A DNA stretch of 64,000 bases from Halopelagius inordinatus (GCF_900113245.1 NZ_FOOQ01000001.1:806001-870000), one strand, 5' to 3'; counted from the stretch's first letter, positions 33,543 to 43,064 are shown. The notes: a model not told the origin generated them from the sequence alone. Numbers and translations are program-made.

Positions 33543-34655
33543 ATGAACTCCACCTCGGGCGCCGACGCGTCGGCGTTCGACCCCGTCGATTTCCTCGAAC
33601 GGGCGGTCCCCGTCGCATCGAACGACGGCGTCGGCGAGATGCGCGACCTGTTGGTCGAAACGCTCGAAGACGCGGGCCTCGACCCCGACGTGGACGAGGC
33701 GGGCAACACCGTCGCCTCGAAGGGGGCAGACGACCCGGAGACCCACCTCGTGTTGAACACGCACATCGACACCGTCTCGCCGCACGTCCCGTTCCGGCGG
33801 GACGGGGAAGTCGTCCGCGGACGGGGCTCTTGCGACGCCAAGGGCCCGCTTTCGGCGCTTTTAGCGGCCTTTCTCGCCGTCGAACCAAAGGCGGACGCCC
33901 GACTCACTCTCGCGGTGACTCCCGACGAGGAAGTGCTCTCGACGGGCGCGTACGCACTCGACGTGGACGGCGACGCGTACGTCGTCGGCGAACCCACGAA
34001 TCTCGACGTCTGCACCGCCGCGAAAGGGCGGTTTCAGGGGACGCTCACCCTCTCGGGCGTCGCCTCCCACGCCGCCGAACCCGACTCCGGCGTCAACGCC
34101 GTGTTCGCACTCGAAGCGGCGTTGGCCGCGATTCGCTCGTTCGATGACGGCCGAGAGGCGCACCCCTCTCTCGGGGCGGCGACGCTGACGCCGACGACGG
34201 TGACGGGCGGCGAGTCGACGAACCAGGTGCCCGCCGAATGCCGACTCGTCTTGGACCGACGAAGCGTCCCGCCGGAGACGGCGACTGCGTTCCGCGACGG
34301 ACTCGAATCCGCCGTCCGAGACGCCGTCCCCGACGACGTGGGCGTCTCGTTCGACCTGACCGACCGGCCGACGCCGTTCTTGGAGGCGTTCGCCACCGAC
34401 GAAGACCACGAACTCGTCTCCGCTCTCGCGGCGGCGTCCCGGCGCGCGGGCGGGTCGGGCGACGTGCGCCCCTTCACCGCGGCCACGGAGGCGTCGTACT
34501 TCTCGCCCGCGCCGGTGGTCGTCTTCGGTCCCGGCGTCCTCGCCGACGAGGAGGGGGCCGTCGCCCACGCCGACCGCGAGTACGTCCGCGTCGAAGACGT
34601 TCGACGGGCGGCGACGGCGGTGACGGAGGCCGTGGACGAACTCGTCGGTCGGTAG
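33543..34655 (+). CDS. dapE: Succinyl-diaminopimelate desuccinylase
   Basis: 370 aa M20 metallopeptidase. Start MNSTSGADASAF; earlier in-frame codons lie inside lysA. Zinc-site motifs: LNTHIDTVSPH, RGRGSCDAKGPLSALL, AVTPDEEVLSTGA, VGEPTNLDVC, and the dimerisation-domain SGVASHAAEPDSGVNA. The terminal His of the second zinc site (VAHADREYV) is present. Completes the succinylase route. Confidence 0.92.
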   Translation: MNSTSGADASAFDPVDFLERAVPVASNDGVGEMRDLLVETLEDAGLDPDVDEAGNTVASKGADDPETHLVLNTHIDTVSPHVPFRRDGEVVRGRGSCDAKGPLSALLAAFLAVEPKADARLTLAVTPDEEVLSTGAYALDVDGDAYVVGEPTNLDVCTAAKGRFQGTLTLSGVASHAAEPDSGVNAVFALEAALAAIRSFDDGREAHPSLGAATLTPTTVTGGESTNQVPAECRLVLDRRSVPPETATAFRDGLESAVRDAVPDDVGVSFDLTDRPTPFLEAFATDEDHELVSALAAASRRAGGSGDVRPFTAATEASYFSPAPVVVFGPGVLADEEGAVAHADREYVRVEDVRRAATAVTEAVDELVGR

Positions 34656-34715
34656 GTCTCTCGTCTCGGCCGCGAAACCGTAACGACGAAACCGCGCCTC
34701 GGTCTCTGAACGCAC

Positions 34716-35411
34716 ATGTACGAGGCGGTCTACGCGCACCCCGACGGCGACGCGACGGTGTCTCGGTTCGCGGCCACGGCGGCGACGCACGGGTTCGACG
34801 GACTCGTCGTCCGCGCCGTGGACGCGAGCCCGGAGTACGAGACGCTTCGAGAGGAGGTGTCCGTGGACCTCGTAGACGCCGCGGAGGTGGTCGCGCCGCA
34901 CCCGAGAAACGCGAGCGGTTCGGTCGGCAACTTCCGCCCGGACCACACCGTCGTCGTCGTCCGCGGCGGGACGAACGAACTCAACCGCTTTGCGGTCGAA
35001 CAGGCGCGCGTGGACGTTCTCGCCCGCCCGTTCGACGGCGACGGCGACGTCAATCACGTCCTGGCGAAGGCCGCCCGCGACAACGGCGTCGCGATAGAGG
35101 CGAACTTCGGCCCCGTCCTGCGGCGGACCGGCGGAACGCGGGTCCGACACCTGCGGAAACTCCGGAAACTCTCGCGACTCCTCGACCACTACGACGCGCC
35201 CCACGTCGTCAGCGTCGGCGCGGAGTCGCATCTCCACGTGCGGTCGCCGCGCGAACTGGCGGCCGTCGGCGAGGAAATCGGCCTCGACGGCGAGTTCGTA
35301 CGCGAGGGACTCGCGGCGTGGGGCGATATCGCCGCGCGGAACCGCCGACGGATGTCCGAGTCGTTCATAGCCCCCGGCGTCGAACGTGACGGACATGAAG
35401 AAGACGATTGA
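34716..35411 (+). CDS. rnp3: RNase P protein component 3 (Rpp30)
   Basis: 231 aa TIM-barrel-like subunit of archaeal RNase P, which removes tRNA 5' leaders. Motifs: DGLVVRA, VVVVRGGTNELNRFAVEQARVDVLARPF, EANFGPVLRRTGGTRVRHLRKLRKL, and VSVGAESHLHVRSPREL. Followed by a methyltransferase and the Pop5 subunit gene with overlaps, forming a compact RNase P operon ahead of psmA. Confidence 0.95.
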   Translation: MYEAVYAHPDGDATVSRFAATAATHGFDGLVVRAVDASPEYETLREEVSVDLVDAAEVVAPHPRNASGSVGNFRPDHTVVVVRGGTNELNRFAVEQARVDVLARPFDGDGDVNHVLAKAARDNGVAIEANFGPVLRRTGGTRVRHLRKLRKLSRLLDHYDAPHVVSVGAESHLHVRSPRELAAVGEEIGLDGEFVREGLAAWGDIAARNRRRMSESFIAPGVERDGHEEDD

Positions 35412-36099
35412 GGAACACGCCGACCGATTCTCCGAGGCGGCCGCCGAGTACGACGACGCACAGGACTCCGAGGAGTATCTCGCCTGCGCGAACCTCGTGG
35501 TCGAACACGCCGCACCGACGCCCGACGACGTGGTGTTGGACCTCGGGACGGGGACGGGCGCTATCGCTCTCGCCCTCGCGCCGAACGCGAAACGGGTCGT
35601 CGGACGCGACATCAGCGAGGGGATGCTCGAAGAGGCGCGAGCGAAGGCCGGAGACGCCGGGATAGAGAACGTCGAGTTCGGCGAGGGGCGGTTCCGCGAC
35701 CCGAACTACGACGGCCCCGCGGACACCGGGTCGTCGAAGACGCCCCGAGCCGACGCTCGCGATGCTCGCGTCGATATCGTCACCTCGAACTTCGCGATGC
35801 ACCACCTCTCCGACGAGGAGAAACGCGAGGCCATCGGCGTCGTCGCCGACCTGAACCCCGATAGGTTCGTCCTCGGCGACGTGATGTTCTTCGGGACACC
35901 CGACCCCGAGGAACCGTTCTACAGTCCCGAGGTGGACGACCCGGCGACGGTCGGCGTCCTCGTGGACGCGTTGACCGACGAGGGGTTCGTCCTCACCGCC
36001 GTCGAACGAGTCCACGAACAGGTGGGCGTGTTGGTCGCCGAACGGTTCGGAACGGCGGGCGAACGAGTCGATCCGACCGGCGAGTCGGACGAGAAGTAG
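35395..36099 (+). CDS. Class I SAM-dependent methyltransferase
   Basis: 234 aa from ATG; a GTG three codons upstream is possible. It overlaps the end of rnp3. SAM-binding motifs VLDLGTGTGAIALALAP and VVGRDISEGMLEEARAKA, then DIVTSNFAMHHLSDEEKREAIG. Substrate is unknown; conserved placement between two RNase P genes hints at an RNA-related target, but that is inference. Confidence 0.85.
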   Translation: MKKTIEEHADRFSEAAAEYDDAQDSEEYLACANLVVEHAAPTPDDVVLDLGTGTGAIALALAPNAKRVVGRDISEGMLEEARAKAGDAGIENVEFGEGRFRDPNYDGPADTGSSKTPRADARDARVDIVTSNFAMHHLSDEEKREAIGVVADLNPDRFVLGDVMFFGTPDPEEPFYSPEVDDPATVGVLVDALTDEGFVLTAVERVHEQVGVLVAERFGTAGERVDPTGESDEK

Positions 36100-36579
36100 A
36101 TGAAGCACCTCCCGAAACACATCCGCCCGCGGTGGCGGTATCTCGCGGTCGGTATCGAGACGTGGCCCGACGCCGACTTCGACCGCGGCGACTTCCAACG
36201 CGACCTGTGGTACGCCGCACAGAACCTCTACGGCGACGCGGGGAGCGCAGACGCCGACCTGACCGTCCTCTCGTTTCGCCTCGAAGACGGCGAGGGCGAG
36301 ACGATGGTCCGCGCACACCGAGGCCGAACCGACCGCGCCCGCGCCGCAGTCGCCTGCGTGAGTCGCGTCGGCGGCGACCCGGTCGGCCTCCGAATCCGCG
36401 GGATTTCGGGCACAGTGCGTGCCTGTGAGGAAAGTTATTTGAACGGCCGGACCGGAGGTTGTGAACAGAGAAACGTCGCGTTCGAGAACGAATCCCGTCC
36501 CGCCGTCGTCCGCGACTCGCGGGTCGACGTGCGAGGTTCGGACGGGTTCACGGGCGCGACGAAACTCGATTTCGAGTGA
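36100..36579 (+). CDS. rnp2: RNase P protein component 2 (Pop5/Rpp14)
   Basis: 159 aa starting directly after the methyltransferase stop. N-terminus HIRPRWRYLAVGIETWPDADFDRGDFQRDLWYAAQNLYGDAG is a Pop5 signature; ETMVRAHRG and ARAAVACVSRVGGDPVGLRIRGISGTVRACEE complete the RRM-like fold. Partner of Rpp30 in RNase P. 6 bp before psmA. Confidence 0.93.
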   Translation: MKHLPKHIRPRWRYLAVGIETWPDADFDRGDFQRDLWYAAQNLYGDAGSADADLTVLSFRLEDGEGETMVRAHRGRTDRARAAVACVSRVGGDPVGLRIRGISGTVRACEESYLNGRTGGCEQRNVAFENESRPAVVRDSRVDVRGSDGFTGATKLDFE

Positions 36580-36585
36580 TACTAT

Positions 36586-37356
36586 ATGCAGGGACAAGCC
36601 CAACAGCAGGCATACGACCGCGGGATAACGATTTTCTCGCCTGATGGCCGCCTCTATCAGGTCGAATACGCGCGGGAGGCGGTGAAGCGAGGCACGGCGA
36701 GCGTCGGCGTCCGAACGCCGGACGGCGTCGTTCTCGCCGCGGACAAGCGCTCTCGCTCTCCGCTCATGGAACCGACGAGCGTCGAGAAACTACACAAAGC
36801 GGACACCCATATCGGTCTGGCCTCCGCGGGCCACGTCGCCGACGCCCGCCAACTCATCGACTTCGCCCGCCGTCAGGCGCAGGTGAACCGACTGCGGTAC
36901 GGCGAACCCATCGGCATCGAGACGCTGACGAAGAACGTCACGGACCACATCCAACAGTACACGCAGGTCGGCGGCGCGCGCCCCTTCGGCGTCGCCCTCC
37001 TCATCGGCGGCGTCGAAAGCGGAACGCCGCGCCTCTACGAGACGGACCCCTCGGGGACCCCCTACGAGTGGAAGGCCGTCTCCATCGGCGCGGACCGCGG
37101 TGACCTCCAAGAGCATCTCGAAGAGAACTACTCCGAGGACCTGAGCTTAGAGGAGGGTCTCGGACTCGCACTCCGGGCCATCGCCTCGACGAACGACGAC
37201 CAACTCGACGCAGAGGGCGTCGACGTCGCCACCGTCTCCGCGGAGACGGAGGAGTACGTCGAACTGACGAACAACGAGATAGCGTCGTACATCGAAGACA
37301 ACGACCTCGAACCGACCGACGAGGACGACGCCGACGCCGACGCCGAAGACGAGTAA
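36586..37356 (+). CDS. psmA: Proteasome alpha subunit
   Basis: 256 aa structural ring subunit of the 20S proteasome. N-terminus AYDRGITIFSPDGRLYQVEYAREAVKRGTASVGVRTPDGVVLAADKRSRSPLMEP holds the alpha-type signature with the gate residues. The highly acidic tail DEDDADADAEDE is typical of halophiles. Linkage to RNase P genes is common in archaea. Confidence 0.95.
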   Translation: MQGQAQQQAYDRGITIFSPDGRLYQVEYAREAVKRGTASVGVRTPDGVVLAADKRSRSPLMEPTSVEKLHKADTHIGLASAGHVADARQLIDFARRQAQVNRLRYGEPIGIETLTKNVTDHIQQYTQVGGARPFGVALLIGGVESGTPRLYETDPSGTPYEWKAVSIGADRGDLQEHLEENYSEDLSLEEGLGLALRAIASTNDDQLDAEGVDVATVSAETEEYVELTNNEIASYIEDNDLEPTDEDDADADAEDE

Positions 37357-37542
37357 CGAACGCCTCGGGTCCGACCGTCCCCGCGGCACCATCGCTCACA
37401 CTCGACTATTCTCCTCTCGTCTGCACCGTTTCGGATAGCCGACCGGCGACCGCCAGCGTCCGCTTTCGACACCGGCCGCTAGTCGTCTGCGTCCGGAATC
37501 GAAGACCGAATCGGAGTCGAAAAGCGGCGACGGACGGCGGAG

Positions 37543-37896
37543 TCAGTACTCTTCGTACGCGAGGTTCATCAACCACTGCGAGAAGGCGTTGCTGTTCGCG
37601 TTGACCTCCTCTTCGCCGATGAACGGAGAGAGCATGTCGCCGGCCATGAGAAGCGAGAACTGCAGGTCCTTCGCGGCGGGTTCGAGGTAGTAGGTGTTGT
37701 GTCCGTTGTACACCGTGTCTTCGCGTTTGATGAGGCCGAGCGACGCGAGACGCTCGGCGACGCGACTCCCCTTTCGAGAGGAGATGTCGAGTTCCTTCCA
37801 GAAGTCGCTCTGGTGGATGCCTCCGCTCTCGCGGATGAGTTCCAAGCCCGCGAGTTCGTCCTCCGAGAGGTCTGCTTCGGCCTCGCCTGCGCTCAT
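37543..37896 (-). CDS. Winged-helix transcriptional regulator
   Basis: 117 aa from MSAGEAEADLSEDEL. Winged helix at about 10-75 (GLELIRESGGIHQSDFWKELDISSRKGSRVAERLASLGLIKREDTVYNGHNTYYLEP), followed by a C-terminal helix region FSLLMAGDMLSPFIGEEEVNANSNAFSQWLMNLAYEEY that probably dimerises. Related to MarR/Lrp-like haloarchaeal regulators. Targets unknown. It lies 25 bp downstream of the NRDE gene on the same strand. Confidence 0.8.
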   Translation of the reverse strand: MSAGEAEADLSEDELAGLELIRESGGIHQSDFWKELDISSRKGSRVAERLASLGLIKREDTVYNGHNTYYLEPAAKDLQFSLLMAGDMLSPFIGEEEVNANSNAFSQWLMNLAYEEY

Positions 37897-37921
37897 GCTC
37901 CGACAGTCGCCCGCGACGGGT

Positions 37922-38671
37922 TTAAACTTGACTTTCGACCCGTCGGTACGCCGTCTCGCAGGGCGGGCCGGGGGCGAACTCGTACTCCGCGCTCCCGTCC
38001 GCAAAGAGGGTGACGAGAGACGACGAGACGGTTCCGAAGCGACCCTCCGGGTCGTGGACGCAGACGCCGTACTCGTGGTCACCGAGGACCGCGGCGGCGC
38101 GTTCGCGCCACTCGCTCGCGGACGCTTCGGGGTTGGAGACCAGCGCCGACCTGACGGCCGTCGCGTTCTCCGCCTGTGCGCGTCCGACGCCCGGTCTCTC
38201 GGGCGGTTCGAAGAAGTTGCCGTCTGCGCCGACGTTGACGACGACGTGGACGCCCGGGTCGAACGCCGTCGTCCGGAGTTCGCCGTCCCACTCGAACAGG
38301 TACGCGGCCTCCGAATCCGCGACGACGAGGTTGAACCCGTCGTAGACGGCTTGTGTGACTGCATCTTCGACCAACGATTTGGCCGCCGCCGCCGACGCGC
38401 ACCGGAGAGCGTCGCGGACGAGTCGCCCGCGGGAGCGTTCGCCGCCGCCGTCGACCGGAACCCAGCGGTTCGTGATGCCGACGAACAGACCGGTCTCGTT
38501 GTATCCGATCCACGTCCCACCGGCCTCGGAATCCCGCGGCGCGACGAACGCCGGGTCGCCCGAGACGACGCCGGGCGGTTCCGACGGCCGGTCCAACGCC
38601 TCGTCGCGGTTCGCCGCCACGACGACGGGAGCCTCGTCGAACGCGCGCCACGCGATCGTCAGGGTGCACAC
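37922..38671 (-). CDS. NRDE (TANGO2-like) family protein
   Basis: 249 aa from the GTG start preceding CTLTIAWRAFDEAPVVVAANRDEALDRPSEPP; the much longer frame to the right is antisense or another gene. The NRDE motif (AANRDE), GGTWIGYNETGLFVGITNR, and FNLVVADSEAAYLFEW match the TANGO2/Ntn-hydrolase-like family. An N-terminal Cys after the initiator residue could be nucleophile-like. Role unknown; eukaryotic TANGO2 is linked to heme or lipid handling. Confidence 0.85.
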   Translation of the reverse strand: MCTLTIAWRAFDEAPVVVAANRDEALDRPSEPPGVVSGDPAFVAPRDSEAGGTWIGYNETGLFVGITNRWVPVDGGGERSRGRLVRDALRCASAAAAKSLVEDAVTQAVYDGFNLVVADSEAAYLFEWDGELRTTAFDPGVHVVVNVGADGNFFEPPERPGVGRAQAENATAVRSALVSNPEASASEWRERAAAVLGDHEYGVCVHDPEGRFGTVSSSLVTLFADGSAEYEFAPGPPCETAYRRVESQV

Positions 38672-38760
38672 GCGGGCAGGTACGAGCGTCGGGGAGAAAA
38701 CGGTTCGCCGGTCGGCGGCGCGCACGACCGGCGGGGGCGGGGGCGGAGTCTCGACAGAGG

Positions 38761-41235
38761 TCAGTCGTCTCGGTCCGCGAACCGACTCGGGTCCCGCGTC
38801 GCCTCGGCGACGTTCACCGCCGCGACGTTCTCGCGGACGTCGTGGACGCGGACGATGTCGGCCCCGCGGTCCGCGGCGATGGCCGTGGCGGCGACGGTGG
38901 CTTCGAGGTTGTCGCCCGCGTCCTCGCCGACGAGTTCGAACATCGACTTGTGAGAGTGTCCCACGAGGAGGGGGCAGCCGAGCGATTCGAACTCGCCGAG
39001 TCGGTCGAGCAACTCGAACTCCTCGACTGCGGTCTTTCCGAACCCGAGGCCGGGGTCTACGATGACGTTCTCGCGGGGGACGCCCGCCTGTTCGGCCAGC
39101 AGGATTCGCTCGCCGAGTTCGTCTATCACGTCCGCGACCACGTCGTCGTACGCCACGTCCTTCCCGGGGACGACGGGGGCGTCGATGCTGTGCATCAGGA
39201 TGACCGGAACGTCGCGTTCGGCGGCGAGAAACCGCATCTCCGGGTCTTCGAGCCCGGTCACGTCGTTGAGGATGTCGGCCCCGGCGTCGAGTGCCGCGCG
39301 GGCGACGTCCGCCTTCCGCGTGTCCACGGAGACGAGAGCGTCCATCTCCGCGAGGTCCGATATGACCGGGACGATGCGCGCTATCTCCTCTTCGACGGGC
39401 ACCACGTCCGCACCGGGACGCGTGGACTCGCCGCCGATGTCGATGATATCGACGCCCGCCTCCACCATCGCCTCGGCCCGTTCGACGGCGTCGTCTCTGT
39501 CGCGGAACTCGCCGCCGTCGTGGAAACTGTCGGGCGTGACGTTCAGAATGCCCATGACCGCGGTTCCGTCCGTCCACGGATACTCTCTGTCCGGCGGCGA
39601 CGCGTCGAGTCGGCCTCCGATATCCGCGCCGAACTCCGAGAGCGCGAACTCCGCTGCGTCTCGGAGGTTCTCCCGCAGGCGCTCGAACTGCGCGTGCGTC
39701 CCCGTCACGACCACGTCGACGAGTTCGCCCTCGCCTCGGTGCCCCGAGACGGCGCAGTCGCCGCCGACGGCGAGCATCTCCTCGCGGAGACGGCGGGCCT
39801 GTCTTCTCTGTGCGGTCGTCCGGAAGACGCGGTGGACGGCCTCCTCGCGGGTTCGGTCGGCGTCGCCCGCCGCGACGTTCGCCCCCGCGAGGAGGTCGTC
39901 GGCGTCCGAGAGCGTCCGGACGCGCTTTTCGACCACCGTCCGCGTCCAGGCGGTTCGGGCCTCCGCGACGAGAAAGAGAGAGCCGACGACGAGGACGCAG
40001 TCTCTCGGGCCGGCCCGTTCGCGGGCCGTCCGAACCGCGGTGGAGACGGCGTCGCCGACGGTGACGTCCTCGACGCCGGTGTTCTCGAACACCCGAGCCA
40101 GCGTCTCGGGGTCCTCCGAGCGGGGGTTGTTCGGTCTGCACGTCACGAGAGAGTCGGGGCGCGGAAGCGCGGCCGCCATCTCGCGGTGGTCTTTGTCGTG
40201 CATCGCGCCGAAGACGAGATGGAGGTTCTCGAAGTCGAACTCCCCGACGACGGACGCCAGTTCCTCGCAGGCACCGGGGTTGTGCGCGCCGTCTAAGACG
40301 ACGTGCGGTTCTCGTTCCATCACCTCGAACCGCCCCGGCCAGTTCGCCCTCCGCAGGCCGCGTTCGAGCGTCCTCGCGTCGATATCTCCGCCCACTTCGT
40401 CGGCGGCCTGTTCGGCGACGACGCAGGCGATTCCCGCGTTCGTCGCCTGGTACGCGCCCAAAAGCGGAATCGCGGCTTCGACGGACCACGACGGCCCGTC
40501 GACGGCGACGGCGGACTCTTGGTGGTTCACCCGCCCGTCGTACCGGACGGTCACGTCGGGTTCGGAGTCCGTCTCCGCGCCCGTCTCGCCGACGGTTATC
40601 GGGTCGTCCGTCCGGTCGCGAATCGTCGCGAGGGCGTCGCCCGTCGCGCCGGTGACGAGGGGTCTGTCGTCGGGAGCGACGGCGACTTTCTGCGCTGCAA
40701 TCTCCTCGACGGTGTCGCCGAGGACGGCGGTGTGTTCGAGCGTCACGTTCGTGACCGCGCTGGCGACGGGGTCGACGACGCTCGTCGCGTCGAGTTCCCC
40801 GCCCATGCCGACTTCGAGGACGGCCACGTCCACGTCGGCGTCGGCGAATCGCCAGACGGCCATCGCCGTCATCACCTCGAAGAACGTCAGCGGTTCGCCG
40901 GACGCGGCGCGTTCGATCAGCCACGGTTTCGCCTCGGCGACGAACCGCGAGAGCGCGGACTCCGGAATCTTCCGGCCGTCCACTCGGATTCGCTCGCGAA
41001 CGTCCTCGAAATGCGGCGACGTGTAGAGACCGACGGTGAGACCCGACTCGCGGAGGACCGACTCGGCCATCCGGGCGGTGCTTCCCTTTCCGTTCGACCC
41101 GGCGATCTGCACGAACGAAACGTCGTCCTGCGGGTCGCCGAACTCGGCGAGGAGCGACCGAACCGACGCAGTGCCGGGCTTCACCTGAAACCGGCGGAGG
41201 TCGAAGAGGAAGTTGACCGCCTCGTGGTACTCCAT
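38761..41235 (-). CDS. folCP: FolC-FolP fusion: dihydrofolate synthase / dihydropteroate synthase
   Basis: 824 aa bifunctional folate enzyme. Residues 1-430 are Mur-ligase-like FolC (IAGSNGKGSTARMAESVL at 44-61, EVGMGGELDATSVVDP, LDGAHNPGACEEL). Residues about 430-555 are a linker domain with RTTAQRRQARRLREEM and VVVTGTHAQFERL. Residues 561-824 are FolP: MGILNVTPDSFHDGGEF, DIIDIGGESTRPGA, VSVDTRKADVA, ILNDVTG, DPGLGFGKT, GHSHKSMF, RVHDV. The same fusion is known in Haloferax volcanii. Target of sulfa-type inhibition via the FolP half. Confidence 0.94.
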   Translation of the reverse strand: MEYHEAVNFLFDLRRFQVKPGTASVRSLLAEFGDPQDDVSFVQIAGSNGKGSTARMAESVLRESGLTVGLYTSPHFEDVRERIRVDGRKIPESALSRFVAEAKPWLIERAASGEPLTFFEVMTAMAVWRFADADVDVAVLEVGMGGELDATSVVDPVASAVTNVTLEHTAVLGDTVEEIAAQKVAVAPDDRPLVTGATGDALATIRDRTDDPITVGETGAETDSEPDVTVRYDGRVNHQESAVAVDGPSWSVEAAIPLLGAYQATNAGIACVVAEQAADEVGGDIDARTLERGLRRANWPGRFEVMEREPHVVLDGAHNPGACEELASVVGEFDFENLHLVFGAMHDKDHREMAAALPRPDSLVTCRPNNPRSEDPETLARVFENTGVEDVTVGDAVSTAVRTARERAGPRDCVLVVGSLFLVAEARTAWTRTVVEKRVRTLSDADDLLAGANVAAGDADRTREEAVHRVFRTTAQRRQARRLREEMLAVGGDCAVSGHRGEGELVDVVVTGTHAQFERLRENLRDAAEFALSEFGADIGGRLDASPPDREYPWTDGTAVMGILNVTPDSFHDGGEFRDRDDAVERAEAMVEAGVDIIDIGGESTRPGADVVPVEEEIARIVPVISDLAEMDALVSVDTRKADVARAALDAGADILNDVTGLEDPEMRFLAAERDVPVILMHSIDAPVVPGKDVAYDDVVADVIDELGERILLAEQAGVPRENVIVDPGLGFGKTAVEEFELLDRLGEFESLGCPLLVGHSHKSMFELVGEDAGDNLEATVAATAIAADRGADIVRVHDVRENVAAVNVAEATRDPSRFADRDD

Positions 41236-41347
41236 ATACCTCCGAGGAGAGGCGGCCCGCGCTTAGGACTGTCGGACCGTCGTCCGCGCGGGCCAACGGT
41301 GCCCTCTCGTCGCCTCTCTGTTCGTCGGTCCGCGCCCGCCGAGGTCG

Positions 41348-42451
41348 TCACTCGGAGTCGGGGCCTAACGTGTCGATGGGTCGCGTGAGCCAGTCTTTTC
41401 CGGACCGATTCAAGAGGTCGAAGAAGTCGTCGTGCAGTTCGCCGTTCGTGGCGACGATGCTCCCCTCGAGGACGTCCCCGAGGTTCTCGCTCCCCTCGAA
41501 GTCGGTCACTCTCCCGCCCGCCTCGCGGACGAGCAACACCCCGGGTGCGACGTCCACCGGTTTCAGGTCCTTCATCGACGCCGTGTCGAACGTGCCGTCG
41601 GCGACGAAGGCGGTGTCCGGCGCGGCCGCGCCGAGTTGTCGCGTCCCCTGGGAGTATCCGACGAGATACCGGAAGAGTCCGAGGTAGTCGAAGTCGTCCG
41701 CCGTCTCCTTGAGGTAGATTCCGACGCTGTTGAACGAGTCGCCGATGGTCTCCGTCTCCGTGACCGATAGTTCGGTCGGCTCCGAATCTTCGGCCACGAG
41801 GTCGTAGCCGTCGCTGTCGAACTTGTACGCCCCCTCGTCTCGGACGGCCACCCACACCTCGTCTCGCAGGGAGTAGTACGTCACGCCCGAGTGCAGTTCG
41901 TCGAGTTCGCCGTCTTCGAGGGTCGCCACGGCGAGGTTGACGGCGAAGTGGGGGATGCCCTTCACGAAGTTCGTCGTGCCGTCGAGGGGGTCGACGATCC
42001 AGAGGTAATCGAAATCACCCTCCAGGTTCCCGCCCGTCTCCTCGCCGTATATCGCGTGGTTGTCCGCCTCGAAGTCGTCACCGAGTTCCTCTCGAATCGT
42101 CTCGATTATCAGTTCTTCCGCCGTCGTGTCCACGTTCGTGAGGAGGTTCTGGGGGTCTTTCTCCTCGGCTTCGCCTATCTCTCCGAAGTAGTTCTGCTGG
42201 AGTTGCGCCGCTTTCGCGGTCGCTAACACGGATATCCGGAGATACTCGTCGTCTATCGGCAGTTGGCCTTCGAGGTCCTCGATTTCGACCTGCGCCGCGC
42301 CGTCGCCGTCGAGTTTCCCGAGTACCTGATCTGCGCTGACCGTCCCTGTCGAACCGACGACCGCACCCGTCACTCCGGCCAGCTTCAAGAACCGGCGCCG
42401 GGCTTTGCTCACGGTGCCGTCTCTCTCGGAATCTCTCTGGTTGTCTGACAT
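41348..42451 (-). CDS. Inositol monophosphatase-family protein with Tat-type signal
   Basis: 367 aa. The N-terminus carries SKARRRFLKLAGVTGAVVGSTGTVSA (residues 15-40), a Tat twin-Arg signal without a lipobox. The remainder is an IMPase fold: metal motif GEETG (136-140), IVDPLDGTTNFVKGIP with Asp154 and Asp157, and VDVAPGVLLVREAGG for the third metal Asp. Normal IMPase/FBPase enzymes are cytoplasmic, so export is unusual. It may release phosphate from sugar or inositol phosphates outside the cell. The gene stands alone between folCP and a Usp gene. Confidence 0.85.
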   Translation of the reverse strand: MSDNQRDSERDGTVSKARRRFLKLAGVTGAVVGSTGTVSADQVLGKLDGDGAAQVEIEDLEGQLPIDDEYLRISVLATAKAAQLQQNYFGEIGEAEEKDPQNLLTNVDTTAEELIIETIREELGDDFEADNHAIYGEETGGNLEGDFDYLWIVDPLDGTTNFVKGIPHFAVNLAVATLEDGELDELHSGVTYYSLRDEVWVAVRDEGAYKFDSDGYDLVAEDSEPTELSVTETETIGDSFNSVGIYLKETADDFDYLGLFRYLVGYSQGTRQLGAAAPDTAFVADGTFDTASMKDLKPVDVAPGVLLVREAGGRVTDFEGSENLGDVLEGSIVATNGELHDDFFDLLNRSGKDWLTRPIDTLGPDSE

Positions 42452-42635
42452 ACCCGAGCTAATTGTTTCGGCGCGAATGCGGTAGTTCTATTTCAAGAAT
42501 TGCGACAAATATGTCGATAATTTAATCACTACAGTCTACGCAGCAGATTCTCTCGCTCTCCGGCGACGACGGGTCGTCGTCATCCGCCGAGAACCACCGT
42601 CCCGCTTGAAGAACGCTCGCGTCGAAGAGAGAGGT

Positions 42636-43064
42636 ATGTACGAACGAATACTCGTCCCGACGGACGGAAGCGACGGCACCGCCGCCGCACTCGAACACGC
42701 ACTCGACATCGCCCAAGCGCGGGGGGCTACCGTCCACGCGCTCTCCGTGGTGGACCAACGCGTCCGCTTGGCGGCGGGCGACGAACAGCGAGACGCCATC
42801 GAGAACTCGCTTCACGACAGGGCGATAGCGGCCGTCGAGGACGTGGCGGAGGCCGCACGCGACGCCGACGTGGCGGTGACGACGGCCGTCCGAAAGGGCG
42901 TTCCGTACCGCTGCATCCTCGATTACGCCGACGAACACGACGTCGACTTGGTGGTGATGGGAACCCACGGAAGAACCGGGCGCGACAAACTCGAAAGCCT
43001 CGGCAGCGTCACCGAACGCGTCGTCCAGAGCACGAACCGCCCGGTTCTCGTGGTGAACATCTGA
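42636..43064 (+). CDS. Universal stress protein
   Basis: 142 aa from MYERILVPTDGSDG; an upstream in-frame Met adds ten unlikely residues. UspA fold with VVMGTHGRTGRDKLESLGSVTERVVQSTNRPVLVV. Divergent from the exported IMPase-like gene. Confidence 0.92.
   Translation: MYERILVPTDGSDGTAAALEHALDIAQARGATVHALSVVDQRVRLAAGDEQRDAIENSLHDRAIAAVEDVAEAARDADVAVTTAVRKGVPYRCILDYADEHDVDLVVMGTHGRTGRDKLESLGSVTERVVQSTNRPVLVVNI

Noticed and set aside
38672..41296. Long minus-strand frame extending upstream of the NRDE gene
   Set aside because: Runs out of frame through folCP with RRR-rich sequence; the NRDE gene starts at a GTG at 38671.
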